This document shows, in pieces, positions 46,627-56,902 of a DNA stretch of 64,000 bases. Both the position numbers and the translations under genes were made by a program. This DNA comes from Xylophilus sp042867185 (GTDB lineage Bacteria; Pseudomonadota; Gammaproteobacteria; Burkholderiales; Burkholderiaceae_C). How positions within the stretch are numbered: the first letter of the stretch is position 1; each line of letters opens with the position of its first letter. Under the pieces are notes generated by a model. The model saw only the letters and a list, made by a program, of their open reading frames with translations. It was not told the DNA's origin and searched no databases. The stretch spans positions 1 to 64,000 of the forward strand of contig JBHZQV010000010.1 in assembly GCA_042867185.1 (NCBI GenBank), written 5' to 3'.

Positions 46627-46816
46627 CAGGGTGCCGGCGATCCGGCTCCGCCGGGCGCCCAGCACCGCCCCCGGCAGGAGGTAGGCGAAGACGCGCAGCG
46701 CGCAGCCTGGGGGCAAGCCCATCCCAGGGTGCCGGCGATCCGGCTCCGCCGGTCGCCCAGCACCGCCCCCGGAAGGGGGTTGGCGAAGACACGGAGTGCG
46801 AAGCCTGGGGGAGATC
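46627..46816. repeat. Two tandem 98-bp direct repeats between era and recO
   Basis: Unit 1 runs 46627-46724 and unit 2 from 46725 to about the era stop. Both start CAGGGTGCCGGCGATCCGGC and share most of their length, with differences mainly in the last third. Each contains a CCGGCG/CGCCGG stem and ends AGCCTGGGGG. Translated frames repeat but have no gene features. The whole 46566-46816 gap holds no gene. Confidence 0.85.
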
Positions 46817-47914
46817 TCACTCATACCCAAAGGACCGCACCCGCGCCTCGTCGTCCGCCCAGCCCGAGCGCACCTTGACCCACAGCTCGATGAACACCTT
46901 GCAGTCCATCAGCTTCTCCAGCTCCTGGCGCGCTTCGGTGCCGATGCGCTTCAAGCGCTCGCCCTTGTCGCCGATCACCATCGCCTTGTGGCCATCGCGC
47001 TCGACCACGATGGTGGCGGCGATCCGCAGCATCCGGCCGTGGGTCTTGCTCTTCTCCTCGTCGAACTTGTCGATGATGACGGTCGAGGTGTAGGGCAGCT
47101 CGTCGCCGGTGAAGCGGAACAGCTTCTCGCGCACCGTCTCGCTGGCCAGGAATTTCTCGCTGCGGTCGGTCAGCTCTTCCGGCGAATAGAACCAGCCCTG
47201 CTGCGGCAGATACTTGGCGCAGATGCCGAACAGCCGTTCGATGTCGCCCTTGTTCTTGGCCGACATCGGCACGAACTCGGCAAACGGATGGCGCTCCTGC
47301 ATGCCCTTCAACCACGGCGGCATCTCGGCGCGGCGCAGCACGCTGTCGAGCTTGTTGGCGATCAGCAGCGCCGGAATGCCGGGCTTGAGCAGCGACAGCA
47401 CCTTGGCATCGGCCAGGGTGAAGCTGCCGGCCTCGACCACGAACAGCACCAGGTCCACGTCGCCGATGGCGCCCAGCACCGTCTTGTTGAGCGACTTGTT
47501 GAGCGCGGTGCCGTGCCGGGTCTGGAAGCCGGGCGTGTCGACAAAAATGAACTGCGTCTCTTCGCGGGTCTTGATGCCGGTGATGCGGTGGCGCGTGGTC
47601 TGGGCCTTGCGCGAGGTGATGCTGATCTTCTGGCCGACCAGCGCGTTCAGCAGCGTCGACTTGCCGACGTTGGGCTTGCCGACGATCGCGATCACGCCGC
47701 AGCGCTGGGATTCGACCGGCACGTCGGTCACCACCGCGCCCGGACGGGCGGCGGCCAGCATCGCGCCGAGCGGATCGGCTTCGGTCGGCGGGGCCGCGGT
47801 GGCGGACTCGGGGGCGGCAGGGACGGCGGGGGTGGCGCTCAAGGCGTCGGATGCGGCCGCGGGCGGCTCCACGCCACCGGGTGAAGCACGGTGGTCGGTA
47901 GCGTCGTTGTTCAT
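46817..47914 (-). CDS. era: GTPase Era with extended N terminus
   Basis: Ribosome assembly GTPase that binds the 16S rRNA 3' end. The ATG at 47914 gives 365 residues, about 65 more than E. coli Era. The extra N-terminal part is Ala/Pro/Ser-rich and disordered; G1 is GKPNVGKST near residue 78. Other G motifs are VDTPGF, NKLD and MSAKN. The C-terminal KH domain includes IVVERDGHKAMVIGDKGERLKRIGTEARQELE. Its start overlaps the rnc stop. Confidence 0.97.
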   Translation of the reverse strand: MNNDATDHRASPGGVEPPAAASDALSATPAVPAAPESATAAPPTEADPLGAMLAAARPGAVVTDVPVESQRCGVIAIVGKPNVGKSTLLNALVGQKISITSRKAQTTRHRITGIKTREETQFIFVDTPGFQTRHGTALNKSLNKTVLGAIGDVDLVLFVVEAGSFTLADAKVLSLLKPGIPALLIANKLDSVLRRAEMPPWLKGMQERHPFAEFVPMSAKNKGDIERLFGICAKYLPQQGWFYSPEELTDRSEKFLASETVREKLFRFTGDELPYTSTVIIDKFDEEKSKTHGRMLRIAATIVVERDGHKAMVIGDKGERLKRIGTEARQELEKLMDCKVFIELWVKVRSGWADDEARVRSFGYE

Positions 47915-48606
47915 GGTTTTTTCGTTTTCAGGTAAGCCAGCATCGCGGCCGCTGCCGCCTGCTCGGCGGCACGGCGGGAGCCGCCGATGCCGCGCTCGGC
48001 GTGGCCGAGTTCGACGATCTCGCACTCGACGTCGAAGGTCTGGAGATGGGCAGCGCCCAGGGTCGCCACCACGCGGTAGCCGGGCAGCTTCATTTTGCGA
48101 CCCTGCAGCCACTCCTGCAACTCGGTCTTCGGGTCTTTGCTGGCGGCCGGCATGTGGGGTGCGATGTCGATCTTGGCGAAGAGCCGGTGCACCAGCGCCT
48201 CGGCGGCGTCGAAGCCGGCATCGCGGTACACCGCGCCGATCAGCGCCTCGACCGTGTCGGCCAGGATCGACGGCCGGCGCTGGCCGCCCGAGCGGGCCTC
48301 GCCCTCGCCCAGCCGCAGCACCGGCGGCAGGCCCAGGTCGAGCGCGATCTCGTGCAGGGTTTCCTGGCGGACCAGGTTGGCCCGCACCCGCGACAGGTCG
48401 CCTTCGGACAGGGTGCCCAGGCGGCCGTAGATCAGGTCGGAGATCGCGAGATTGAGGACCGAGTCGCCCAAAAACTCCAGCCGCTCGTAGTGGTCGCTGG
48501 AGAAGCTGCGGTGCGTCACCGCCCGCAGCAGCAGTTGGGGATCGTGGAAGCGGTGCTGCAGCCGGGTCTGGAGGGCGGAGATTTCCGCGTTCAGGAGAGC
48601 CGCCAC
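47911..48606 (-). CDS. rnc: Ribonuclease III
   Basis: Double-strand RNA endonuclease, 231 residues. A GTG start follows the stop of the DUF4845 gene without a gap. The nuclease signature is ERLEFLGDSVLNLAISDLIY, and AVYRDAGFDAAEALVHRLF holds the second acidic site. The C-terminal dsRNA-binding domain starts DPKTELQEWLQGRKMKLPGY. It overlaps era (ATGA). Confidence 0.97.
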   Translation of the reverse strand: MAALLNAEISALQTRLQHRFHDPQLLLRAVTHRSFSSDHYERLEFLGDSVLNLAISDLIYGRLGTLSEGDLSRVRANLVRQETLHEIALDLGLPPVLRLGEGEARSGGQRRPSILADTVEALIGAVYRDAGFDAAEALVHRLFAKIDIAPHMPAASKDPKTELQEWLQGRKMKLPGYRVVATLGAAHLQTFDVECEIVELGHAERGIGGSRRAAEQAAAAAMLAYLKTKKP

Positions 48607-48966
48607 CTACTTCGTCTGGCCGGTGTAGTCGAGCACCAGCGATGCCGGACCGGCCAGGTGGATCTTGCGCTGGTAGGCGAAGGACACGCGGTAGTTGTCG
48701 CCATTGCGGGCGATCGTCAGGTCCTTGCCGCCGATCGACGTGAAATCGTCGATCGCCTGGTAGCGGTCGAAGGCGCTGCGGATCTGCTCGACCGAGCCTT
48801 CCTTGCTGGCCTTGTCGGCGGCACGCTTGATCGCCTGGTACTCGATCACCGTCGGCACGACGCCCATCACGACGATGGCCACGCAGCCGATGACCACGGC
48901 CGTCAGGAACAGGCCGACGATGCCCATGCCGCGCTGGTGCCTGGCCGACAGATTCTGGTGTTTCAT
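48607..48966 (-). CDS. DUF4845 membrane protein
   Basis: A 119-residue protein with one N-terminal transmembrane helix (GMGIVGLFLTAVVIGCVAIVVMGVVP) and a small extracytoplasmic domain, the DUF4845 pattern. It is consistently found between lepB and rnc in beta/gamma-proteobacteria, so a link to signal peptidase or secretion is plausible but unproved. The ATG at 48966 is chosen because GGAG lies 7 nt upstream; the ATG at 48981 would place that site inside the gene. Confidence 0.85.
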   Translation of the reverse strand: MKHQNLSARHQRGMGIVGLFLTAVVIGCVAIVVMGVVPTVIEYQAIKRAADKASKEGSVEQIRSAFDRYQAIDDFTSIGGKDLTIARNGDNYRVSFAYQRKIHLAGPASLVLDYTGQTK

Positions 48967-49009
48967 GGAATTGCTCCGCATGTCGAAAAAGGGAGGAAGG
49001 CCCGGCCGC

Positions 49010-49990
49010 TCAATCGAAGCCGCCGATGCGCTTCAGCGGATTGCTGAAGTTCATCCAGATGAAGAACGCCCGGCCGACGATGTTCTTGTCGGGCACGAAG
49101 CCCCAGTAGCGCGAATCCAGCGAGTTGTCGCGGTTGTCGCCCATCACGAAGTACTGGCCGGCCGGAACCTTGCAGGTGACCCCTTCGACGGTGTAGCGGC
49201 AGAGGTCGCGGCCGTCGAAGTTGGAGGCGCCGGGCACGTAGGCGGGCCGGTCGTCGTCGATCAGCAGCCGGTGCGTGTGGGTGCCGAGCTGCTCCTCCAG
49301 TTGCTTGAAGTAGCGCATCGTGTCTTCTTCGAAGAAGTCGGGCACCGCGTTGGTTTCGACCGGCTTGCCGTTGATCGTCAGGCGCTTGTTCAGGTAGGCC
49401 ACCTCGTCGCCGGGCAGGCCCACCACCCGCTTGATGTAGTCCATGCTGGGCTGCGGCGGGTAGCGGAACACCATCACGTCGCCGCGGGCCGGTGCCGTGC
49501 CGTCGGTGAGCTTGATGTTGGCCACCGGCAGGCGGATGCCGTAGGTGAATTTGTTCACCAGGATAAGGTCGCCGATCAGCAGCGTCGGGATCATCGAGCC
49601 CGACGGGATCTTGAACGGCTCGAACAGGAACGAGCGCAGCAGGAACACGATGGCGATCACCGGGAACAGGCCGGCGGTCCAGTCGAGCCACCACGGCTGC
49701 ATCAGGATGCGGGCGCGGGCCTGCTCCAGGTCGGCGTCTTCGGCACCGTCGACCTTGCGGATGCCCTGGCGGGTGAGTTCTTCGCGGCGCGCGACGGCCG
49801 ACGCGGACAGCGCGGCGGCGGCCGCACGGCGGCGGCGGGCGAACACCAGCCGGTCGGCGATCCAGAAGGCGCCGGTGACCAGGGTCGCCAGCAGCATCAG
49901 CAGCGCGAAATTGCCTTCGATGGCACCGAAGTACCAGGCGCCCACATAGGCCACGAAAGCGGCCAGGACGAAAGAGGTGAGGATCTGCAT
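49010..49990 (-). CDS. lepB: Signal peptidase I
   Basis: Membrane protease that removes signal peptides of exported proteins. It has 326 residues. N-terminal transmembrane segments are followed by the catalytic serine in IPSGSMIPTLLIGD and the catalytic lysine in MDYIKRVVGLPGD; GDNRDNSLDSRYWGFVP is box E. It lies in the normal lepA-lepB-rnc-era order. Confidence 0.97.
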   Translation of the reverse strand: MQILTSFVLAAFVAYVGAWYFGAIEGNFALLMLLATLVTGAFWIADRLVFARRRRAAAAALSASAVARREELTRQGIRKVDGAEDADLEQARARILMQPWWLDWTAGLFPVIAIVFLLRSFLFEPFKIPSGSMIPTLLIGDLILVNKFTYGIRLPVANIKLTDGTAPARGDVMVFRYPPQPSMDYIKRVVGLPGDEVAYLNKRLTINGKPVETNAVPDFFEEDTMRYFKQLEEQLGTHTHRLLIDDDRPAYVPGASNFDGRDLCRYTVEGVTCKVPAGQYFVMGDNRDNSLDSRYWGFVPDKNIVGRAFFIWMNFSNPLKRIGGFD

Positions 49991-50015
49991 GAATCGGTCT
50001 CGGAGTCGCGGGGGG

Positions 50016-51824
<1,809 letters not shown>

Positions 51825-51867
51825 CAACGGGAACAGTTAAGTGATTGAATTTATTCAGCCCGGACAA

Positions 51868-51900
51868 AGAAAAAAGGGCGCGTTGATTGGCAACGCGCCC
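51868..51900 (-). terminator. Intrinsic terminator upstream of lepA
   Basis: On the minus strand GGGCGCGTTG and CAACGCGCCC pair perfectly over 10 bp around a 5-nt loop, followed by TTTTTTCTTTG. It terminates a transcript coming from the degP side or the candidate small RNA. Confidence 0.9.
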
Positions 51901-51934
51901 TGAACCAACAATCTATGGCAACTGCGATAGTTGG
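51868..51934 (-). ncRNA. Candidate small RNA upstream of lepA
   Basis: On the minus strand TACAAT (plus 51941-51946) could be a -10 placing the start near 51934. The ~67-nt RNA would begin with a 5' stem (CCAAC near its start against GTTGG, plus a TAT/ATA extension; plus 51905-51909 with 51930-51934) and end with the 10-bp terminator. No clear -35. Alternatives are the degP 3' UTR or an attenuator in the lepA leader. Confidence 0.4.
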
Positions 51935-52016
51935 GACTTCATTGTAGGCAAAAAGGCCAGAACGCACAGCGCAAAAACCGGGAGGAAGGAACGTTGCCGG
52001 AGGGCAACGCGAAAAT

Positions 52017-52036
52017 CTATTCACAAGTTATTCACA
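52017..52036 (+). promoter_or_regulatory. Pair of DnaA-box-like sites
   Basis: CTATTCACA (52017-52025) and TTATTCACA (52028-52036) match TTATNCACA at eight and nine positions. A weaker inverted match TGTGGATCG lies at 52076-52084. No dnaA, dnaN or other oriC neighbours are near, so this is not an origin on this evidence. Confidence 0.4.
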
Positions 52037-52246
52037 ATTTGCACCAGCGCACATCTGAACAACTTGTGGGCGATCTGTGGATCGCCTGTGCACCGTTTGC
52101 CATTCCTGGGAATGCGGGGCTTTCGTCCTGCCCTCCGCCGGTGCCGGTGCAAAACACGCACTATTTTACCCAATCGGACTACCGGGATTTACCTAAAAAC
52201 CGCCGGCAGTCCGCGATATTCCCGCGTCGGGGCAGGGGCTGATCGG

Positions 52247-53734
52247 TCAACGGGCCGGCCGGATCAGGGCGTACTGCGCCCATTCGCCGCGCCGGACCAG
52301 CACGCTCACCGGCTTGGTCTTGTCGGCCTTCGCGACCGCCGCCTCGAACTCCTTGACGCTGGTGACTTCGAGGTTCGCCACCGCCACGATCACATCGCCT
52401 TCCTTCAGGCCCGCCCGTGCGGCGCCTTCGGTGGCGGTATCGACCCGCACGCCGCCCTTGAGCTTCAGCTCCTTCTTCTGCGCCGGGGTGAGTTCGCTCA
52501 CGCCCAGGCCCAGGCCCTTGCCGGCATTGGAGGTGGGACGGGCGTCTTCCTTCTCCACCGGCTTGCGGGCGGGCTGGTCGGGCTCGATCTCGGCGATGGT
52601 GATCGTCAGGTCGCGGGTGGCGCCGCGGCGGAACACGGTCGCGGTGCTCTTGCTGCCCGGCTTGGTGCTGCCGACCAGCCGCGGCAGGTCGCTGGTGCGC
52701 TCGATCGTCTTGCCGTCGAAACGGGTGATGATGTCGCCCGCCTCGATGCCCGCCTTCTCGGCCGGCGAGCCGGTCTCGACACCGCGTACCAGCGCGCCCT
52801 GCGGCTTGCCGAGGCCGATCGCCTCGGCCACGTCCTTGGTGACCGGCTCGATCTGCACGCCGATGCGGCCGCGCGATACCCGGCCGCTCTGGCGCAGCTG
52901 CTCGCTGACGTTGATCGCCTCGTCGATCGGGATCGAGAACGAGATGCCCATGAAGCCGCCGGAGCGCGAGTAGATCTGGCTGTTGATGCCGACCACCTCG
53001 CCCCGCATGTTGATCAGCGGCCCGCCCGAGTTGCCGGGGTTGATCGCCACGTCGGTCTGGATGAAGGGCAGGTAGTCGCCGGTGTCGCGCTGCTTGGCGC
53101 TGACGATGCCGGCGGTCACGCTGTTCTCCAGGCCGAAGGGCGAGCCGATGGCCATCACCCATTCGCCCACCCGCAGGCGGCTCAGGTCGCCCACCTTGAC
53201 GGCCGGCAGGCCGGTGGCGTCGATCTTGACGACCGCGACATCGGTCCGCTTGTCGGCGCCGACGATCTTGGCCTTGAACTCGCGCTTGTCGGTCAGGGTG
53301 ACGATCACCTCGTCGGCGCCGTCGACCACATGGGCGTTGGTCATGACGAAACCGTCGCCGGTGAGGATGAAGCCCGAGCCGACGCCGCGCGGCTGCTCTT
53401 CGCCCTGCGGGGGCCGCTGCCCGCGCGGGCCGTTGCCGCCGCGGGGAACGTTGGGCATGGGGATGCCGAAGCGCTTGAAGAACTCGAGCATCTGCTCGTC
53501 CATCGCGTCTTCTGCACCACCGGAGCGCGGAGTGGCTTTCTCGAGCGTGCGGATATTGACGACCGACGGGCCGACCATGTCCACCAGGTCGGTGAAATCG
53601 GGCAGGGAGCGCTGGCCGATCGGGGCCGACTGGGCCATCACCGGCACCACCGGCGCCGCCACGCCGGCCATCGCCAGGGCCAGAGCGCCCGCCAGGGCAC
53701 GCACCTTCAGATCACGCCCACCAAACTGCAGCAT
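52247..53734 (-). CDS. DegP/MucD-type periplasmic serine protease
   Basis: HtrA-family protease/chaperone of envelope quality control, 495 residues. The ATG at 53734 is preferred: AAAGG precedes it and it leads straight into a signal peptide ending PVMAQS. The catalytic triad is His in TNAHVVDG, Asp in KRTDVAVVKID and Ser in GNSGGPL. Two PDZ domains follow (RGRIGVQIEPVTKDVAEAIGL onward; LGLGVSELTPAQKKEL onward). Last gene of the rpoE-rseA-rseB cluster, where it is usually called mucD. Confidence 0.95.
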   Translation of the reverse strand: MLQFGGRDLKVRALAGALALAMAGVAAPVVPVMAQSAPIGQRSLPDFTDLVDMVGPSVVNIRTLEKATPRSGGAEDAMDEQMLEFFKRFGIPMPNVPRGGNGPRGQRPPQGEEQPRGVGSGFILTGDGFVMTNAHVVDGADEVIVTLTDKREFKAKIVGADKRTDVAVVKIDATGLPAVKVGDLSRLRVGEWVMAIGSPFGLENSVTAGIVSAKQRDTGDYLPFIQTDVAINPGNSGGPLINMRGEVVGINSQIYSRSGGFMGISFSIPIDEAINVSEQLRQSGRVSRGRIGVQIEPVTKDVAEAIGLGKPQGALVRGVETGSPAEKAGIEAGDIITRFDGKTIERTSDLPRLVGSTKPGSKSTATVFRRGATRDLTITIAEIEPDQPARKPVEKEDARPTSNAGKGLGLGVSELTPAQKKELKLKGGVRVDTATEGAARAGLKEGDVIVAVANLEVTSVKEFEAAVAKADKTKPVSVLVRRGEWAQYALIRPAR

Positions 53735-53891
53735 AGAAACCTTTCTTGGGGCCGCCGACATCGGCGGACCGGATACAACGATACGCATCTGAAAAAGAAC
53801 ACAACAGAAGGTTCCGTGTGCAGGCAACCGCTTTTCGAGCCCATGGCTGGCGGCTACGCGCCGGCCACCGCGCGGGCGGCGACGGCCGGTC

Positions 53892-54938
53892 TCAGCGCTT
53901 GCGCTCCAGCGCCTGGACCATCGTCTGCAGCGTCTGCAGCGGCACCTCGCCCACCGCCGTCACCCACCAGTCGCCCGCGACCCGGCGCGCCAGCATCTGC
54001 GTCACACCCACCGCCATCTGCGACTCGGTACGCGCCTGGGCACCATAGGGTTCGATGAACAGCGACACGGTGGCCAGGCCGTCGGAGAACACCCACTGCA
54101 CCGTGTTGGTCTTGGTCGGTGCCGAACGGCGCAGGCAGTTCAGCGGCTTGAAGCCGGCCACGGGTTGGGCCAGCGCCCAGCCCTCCACCTCGGCGGTGGT
54201 CCGCGTCACTTCCAGCTTCTCGACCTTGTAGTCGCCGGTGTTGGACATCATCCGGACGATCTTGTCCATCGGCACCGGCGCGTCCAGCTGCAGTTCGGAA
54301 AACGCGGCCTGCTCCAGCACCCGGCCGGTTCCGTCCAGGGTCTGCAACTGCACCGTCAGGCCGGACGCCTTGTCCATCCACAGCCGGTAGCCGTAGCGCG
54401 ACGCGTCGCGCGGCTGCACCTGCACCACCTCGGTGTCCATGCCGGCCACCCGCTGGCTGCCGAGCGGCCGGGCGCCGTACGACTCGCGCACCGCCGCATC
54501 GCCGACGCGCAGCAGATTGGGGAACAGGCCGAAGGAATCCCGCCGCTCGGAGCGCGCGACGTGCAGTTCGGGCAGGAAGGTCACGACTTCGTCGTTGCGG
54601 CGGAAGCTGGAGCGCGGCGCGCCAGTGAGCGACTCGATGCGCTCGACCCGCTGCTCGCCCTTGCAGGCGTGCCAGATGCGCGAACTCGACAGCGCACCGT
54701 TGGCCGACAGCACGACGAGCGTGCCGGCATAGGTCCGGTTTTTCGATGCCTCGTGCGTGCGGACCAGCCAGGGCAGCACGTCGACCTCTGCCGCGGCGGG
54801 CACCGCCGCGGCCGCAGGCACCGGCTGGCCGGACGGACCCACTTCCGCGGCGGCAGGTGCAGCGGCGAAAGCGGCCGGGCACCATGCCACCAGGCAGGCG
54901 ATGGCCCAGCCGGCGCCCCGCATGACGCGCGTCGGCAT
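53892..54938 (-). CDS. rseB: Sigma-E regulatory protein RseB/MucB
   Basis: Periplasmic sensor that binds RseA and guards it from cleavage. The ATG at 54938 gives 348 residues with a signal peptide ending AAFAA. The N-terminal lipoprotein-binding-like domain (YAGTLVVLSANGALSSSRIWHACKGEQRVERIESLTG) and the C-terminal domain (PVAGFKPLN...) are typical. It is 31 bp after rseA. Confidence 0.93.
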   Translation of the reverse strand: MPTRVMRGAGWAIACLVAWCPAAFAAAPAAAEVGPSGQPVPAAAAVPAAAEVDVLPWLVRTHEASKNRTYAGTLVVLSANGALSSSRIWHACKGEQRVERIESLTGAPRSSFRRNDEVVTFLPELHVARSERRDSFGLFPNLLRVGDAAVRESYGARPLGSQRVAGMDTEVVQVQPRDASRYGYRLWMDKASGLTVQLQTLDGTGRVLEQAAFSELQLDAPVPMDKIVRMMSNTGDYKVEKLEVTRTTAEVEGWALAQPVAGFKPLNCLRRSAPTKTNTVQWVFSDGLATVSLFIEPYGAQARTESQMAVGVTQMLARRVAGDWWVTAVGEVPLQTLQTMVQALERKR

Positions 54939-54969
54939 CACAGCGGACGGTCTCCGCGCAGGCGATCGG

Positions 54970-55704
54970 TCAACGGTTGGCGCCTTCGAAACTGGCATTG
55001 CGCACGAAGCCCGGAGGCGATTGCAGCACCGAACCGGCAGTGGCCTGGCCATGCGCGACCAGGAACTCGTCCAGCCGCGGGTTGCGCAGCATGACCTGCG
55101 GCGCATCGGTGCCGGCCACCATGACCGGTACCGCCGCGGCGAAAGGTGCGGCACGGTTCGCAGACGCGGTACCGGCAGGCGCCCCGCTTGCCGACACCAG
55201 CTGCACCGCAGGGGTACCGTGGGCCGAAGCACCCGCCGCCGCAGAGGCCAGCACCACGTCGGAGCCGTTGCCGCCGATGCCGGCGAACGCGGTCCAGCCG
55301 ATGGCGGCGACCGCCGCGAGCGAGGCGAAGCCGGCGACCGCCTTCCAGCGGAACACATCGGCGTTGGCCGCCTGCTGCGCGACCGCGGCGCGGATCGGCG
55401 TCACCCGGGAAACCTGTGCAGCCGGCTGCGCGCGGACCACCGGCGACTCGGGCACTTCCACCAGATGCGGCAACGGCTCGGAAGCCAGCCGGCTCTGCAG
55501 GCGGGCCACGAAGTCCATGTCGGCCGCGCCCCGCGCCAGTTCCGACGAGCGCAGCACATCGCCGATGACGTGGTAGGCGTGCCACTGCGTCTGGGCCTCG
55601 GCGTCCTGCGTCAGCCAATCGACCGTCTGGGCGAATTCATCGCCATGCAATGCGCCATCGGCCAGGGCCGACAGCCGGTCGGAATCGTGAGGGACTTCGT
55701 TCAT
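54970..55704 (-). CDS. rseA: Anti-sigma factor RseA/MucA
   Basis: Membrane anti-sigma factor of RpoE, 244 residues from the ATG at 55704 (AGGTGA site). The N-terminal sigma-binding domain has DRLSALADGALHGDEF and WHAYHVIGDVLRSSEL. A single transmembrane helix (VAGFASLAAVAAIGWTAFAGI, near residues 120-140) and a low-complexity Ala/Ser-rich periplasmic part follow. It lies between rpoE and rseB. Confidence 0.93.
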   Translation of the reverse strand: MNEVPHDSDRLSALADGALHGDEFAQTVDWLTQDAEAQTQWHAYHVIGDVLRSSELARGAADMDFVARLQSRLASEPLPHLVEVPESPVVRAQPAAQVSRVTPIRAAVAQQAANADVFRWKAVAGFASLAAVAAIGWTAFAGIGGNGSDVVLASAAAGASAHGTPAVQLVSASGAPAGTASANRAAPFAAAVPVMVAGTDAPQVMLRNPRLDEFLVAHGQATAGSVLQSPPGFVRNASFEGANR

Positions 55705-55767
55705 GGGATCACCTGTGTCACAGCATGGGCGCAATCGCGACGGGCACGCATTGCAGCAAAACTATCT

Positions 55768-56403
55768 CTACCACCGCTTGCCGGAACGATTTTCCAGCAG
55801 CGGCTTGACCTTGGCCGATATGGCCTCGCGGGCCCGGAAGATGCGCGAGCGCACCGTGCCGATCGGGCACTGCATCACTTCGGCAATTTCTTCGTAGCTC
55901 ATGCCTTCGATCTCGCGCAGCGTCACCGCCTGCCGCAGATCCTCGGGCAAAGACTCCATCGCCGCATTGACCGTGGCAGCGATTTCCTTCGCGGCCAATA
56001 CCGTTTCGGGTGTCTCTTCGCTGGTTAGTTCATTGTCGATGAAGGAAGTTTCGTCGTCGTCGCCGCCCGACCGCATCGCGTTCTCGGAAATCACCGGGTT
56101 GCGGCGCATGTCGACCAGCGCCTTCTTGGCGGTATTGACCGCGATCCGGTAGAGCCAGGTGTAGAACTGCGCATCGCCGCGGAACTGGTGCAGCGCCCGG
56201 TAGGCCCGGATGAAGGTTTCCTGGGCGATGTCTTCCACCAGATCGCTGTCGCGCACCATGCGGCCGATCAGCCGCTCGATCCGACGCTGGTATTTGACGA
56301 CCAGCAGGCCGTAGGCGCGCTGGTCGCCCGCGACCGTGCGCTCGACCAGCATCAGGTCGGTATCGGCCGCGGTGGGCACGGGGGCCGAAACGGGCTCGGT
56401 CAT
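55768..56403 (-). CDS. rpoE: RNA polymerase sigma-E factor
   Basis: ECF sigma factor for envelope stress, 211 residues from the ATG at 56403. Region 2 contains YGLLVVKYQRRIERLIGRMV and DIAQETFIRAYRALHQFRGDAQFYTWLYRIAVNTAKK. Region 4 contains LREIEGMSYEEIAEVMQCPIGTVRSRIFRARE. It is close to E. coli RpoE and Pseudomonas AlgU. The start overlaps the stop of the preceding small membrane gene (ATGA). Confidence 0.97.
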   Translation of the reverse strand: MTEPVSAPVPTAADTDLMLVERTVAGDQRAYGLLVVKYQRRIERLIGRMVRDSDLVEDIAQETFIRAYRALHQFRGDAQFYTWLYRIAVNTAKKALVDMRRNPVISENAMRSGGDDDETSFIDNELTSEETPETVLAAKEIAATVNAAMESLPEDLRQAVTLREIEGMSYEEIAEVMQCPIGTVRSRIFRAREAISAKVKPLLENRSGKRW

Positions 56404-56870
56404 TGCGCCACCGCCTGCCCGGCCGACAGCGAGCCGGCGGAGCCATCGGCCGCGTAGAGGGCACACCGCAGCAGATGCCACTGCGGCAGCCTCGCCGGCT
56501 GGCGCCCGGGCCAGAGCCACACCGCCCGTCCCTGGGCGGGCACGAAGCGCACCAAGACCTGGGTCTGCAGATCGAGGTGGATGTGGGCGGTGCCTTCGGG
56601 CACATCGGCCACCTGGTGTGCAGACTCCCAACGCCAATGCTGGCCGTCCCACGCCAGCGTGCCGGTCGCGGACCGGCGCCATGCCAGGGCCGCCCAGGCC
56701 GTCGCGATTCCCCACACGGCGAAGGCTGCGGCATGCAGCACATCGCCCTGCGGAGACGAGACCCACCAGGCCAGCAGCAACGCCAGCTCCAGCGCGCACA
56801 GCCCGGCAAGCCAGGCGGCGATGCGGTACGACCGTGTCACGGGGTAGCGGACCGCGGGCGCAGCATGCAT
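56400..56870 (-). CDS. Small membrane protein upstream of rpoE (YgfX-like)
   Basis: A 156-residue protein with two adjacent N-terminal membrane helices (about 18-37 and 46-65) and a C-terminal part with WDGQHWRW and WLWPGRQPARLPQWHLLRCALYA. The layout resembles YgfX/CptA-type proteins, a weak match. It overlaps the rpoE start by four bases, suggesting translational coupling, and follows fabF by 32 bp. Confidence 0.7.
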   Translation of the reverse strand: MHAAPAVRYPVTRSYRIAAWLAGLCALELALLLAWWVSSPQGDVLHAAAFAVWGIATAWAALAWRRSATGTLAWDGQHWRWESAHQVADVPEGTAHIHLDLQTQVLVRFVPAQGRAVWLWPGRQPARLPQWHLLRCALYAADGSAGSLSAGQAVAQ

Positions 56871-56902
56871 GAAGGGGGGAACGGTGCGCTCAACCTACGC
56901 CG

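Larger units (their letters stand above)
51825..52246. other. Non-coding region between lepA and the DegP-type gene
   Basis: No protein gene is supported in this 422-bp gap. It contains a minus-strand intrinsic terminator (51868-51900), a candidate small RNA (51868-51934), a CGTTGCC/GGCAACG hairpin (51992-52009), two DnaA-box-like sequences (52017-52036) and a CGATC/GATCG hairpin (52071-52084). It is less GC-rich than its surroundings. In other beta-proteobacteria I recall a glutaredoxin-type gene near here; none is present. Confidence 0.6.

Noticed and set aside
46627..46816. CRISPR array
   Set aside because: Only two units, directly adjacent without spacers, and no cas genes. The hexanucleotide run in tpsA is likewise a coding microsatellite.
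46543..46830. Minus-strand open frames with repeated peptide between recO and era
   Set aside because: The repetition comes from the 98-bp tandem DNA repeat; several frames stay open, and none has a start signal.
52017..52084. Chromosomal origin of replication
   Set aside because: There are only two good DnaA boxes and no dnaA, dnaN, rpmH or parAB nearby; dnaB at 18.9 kb is not an origin marker.
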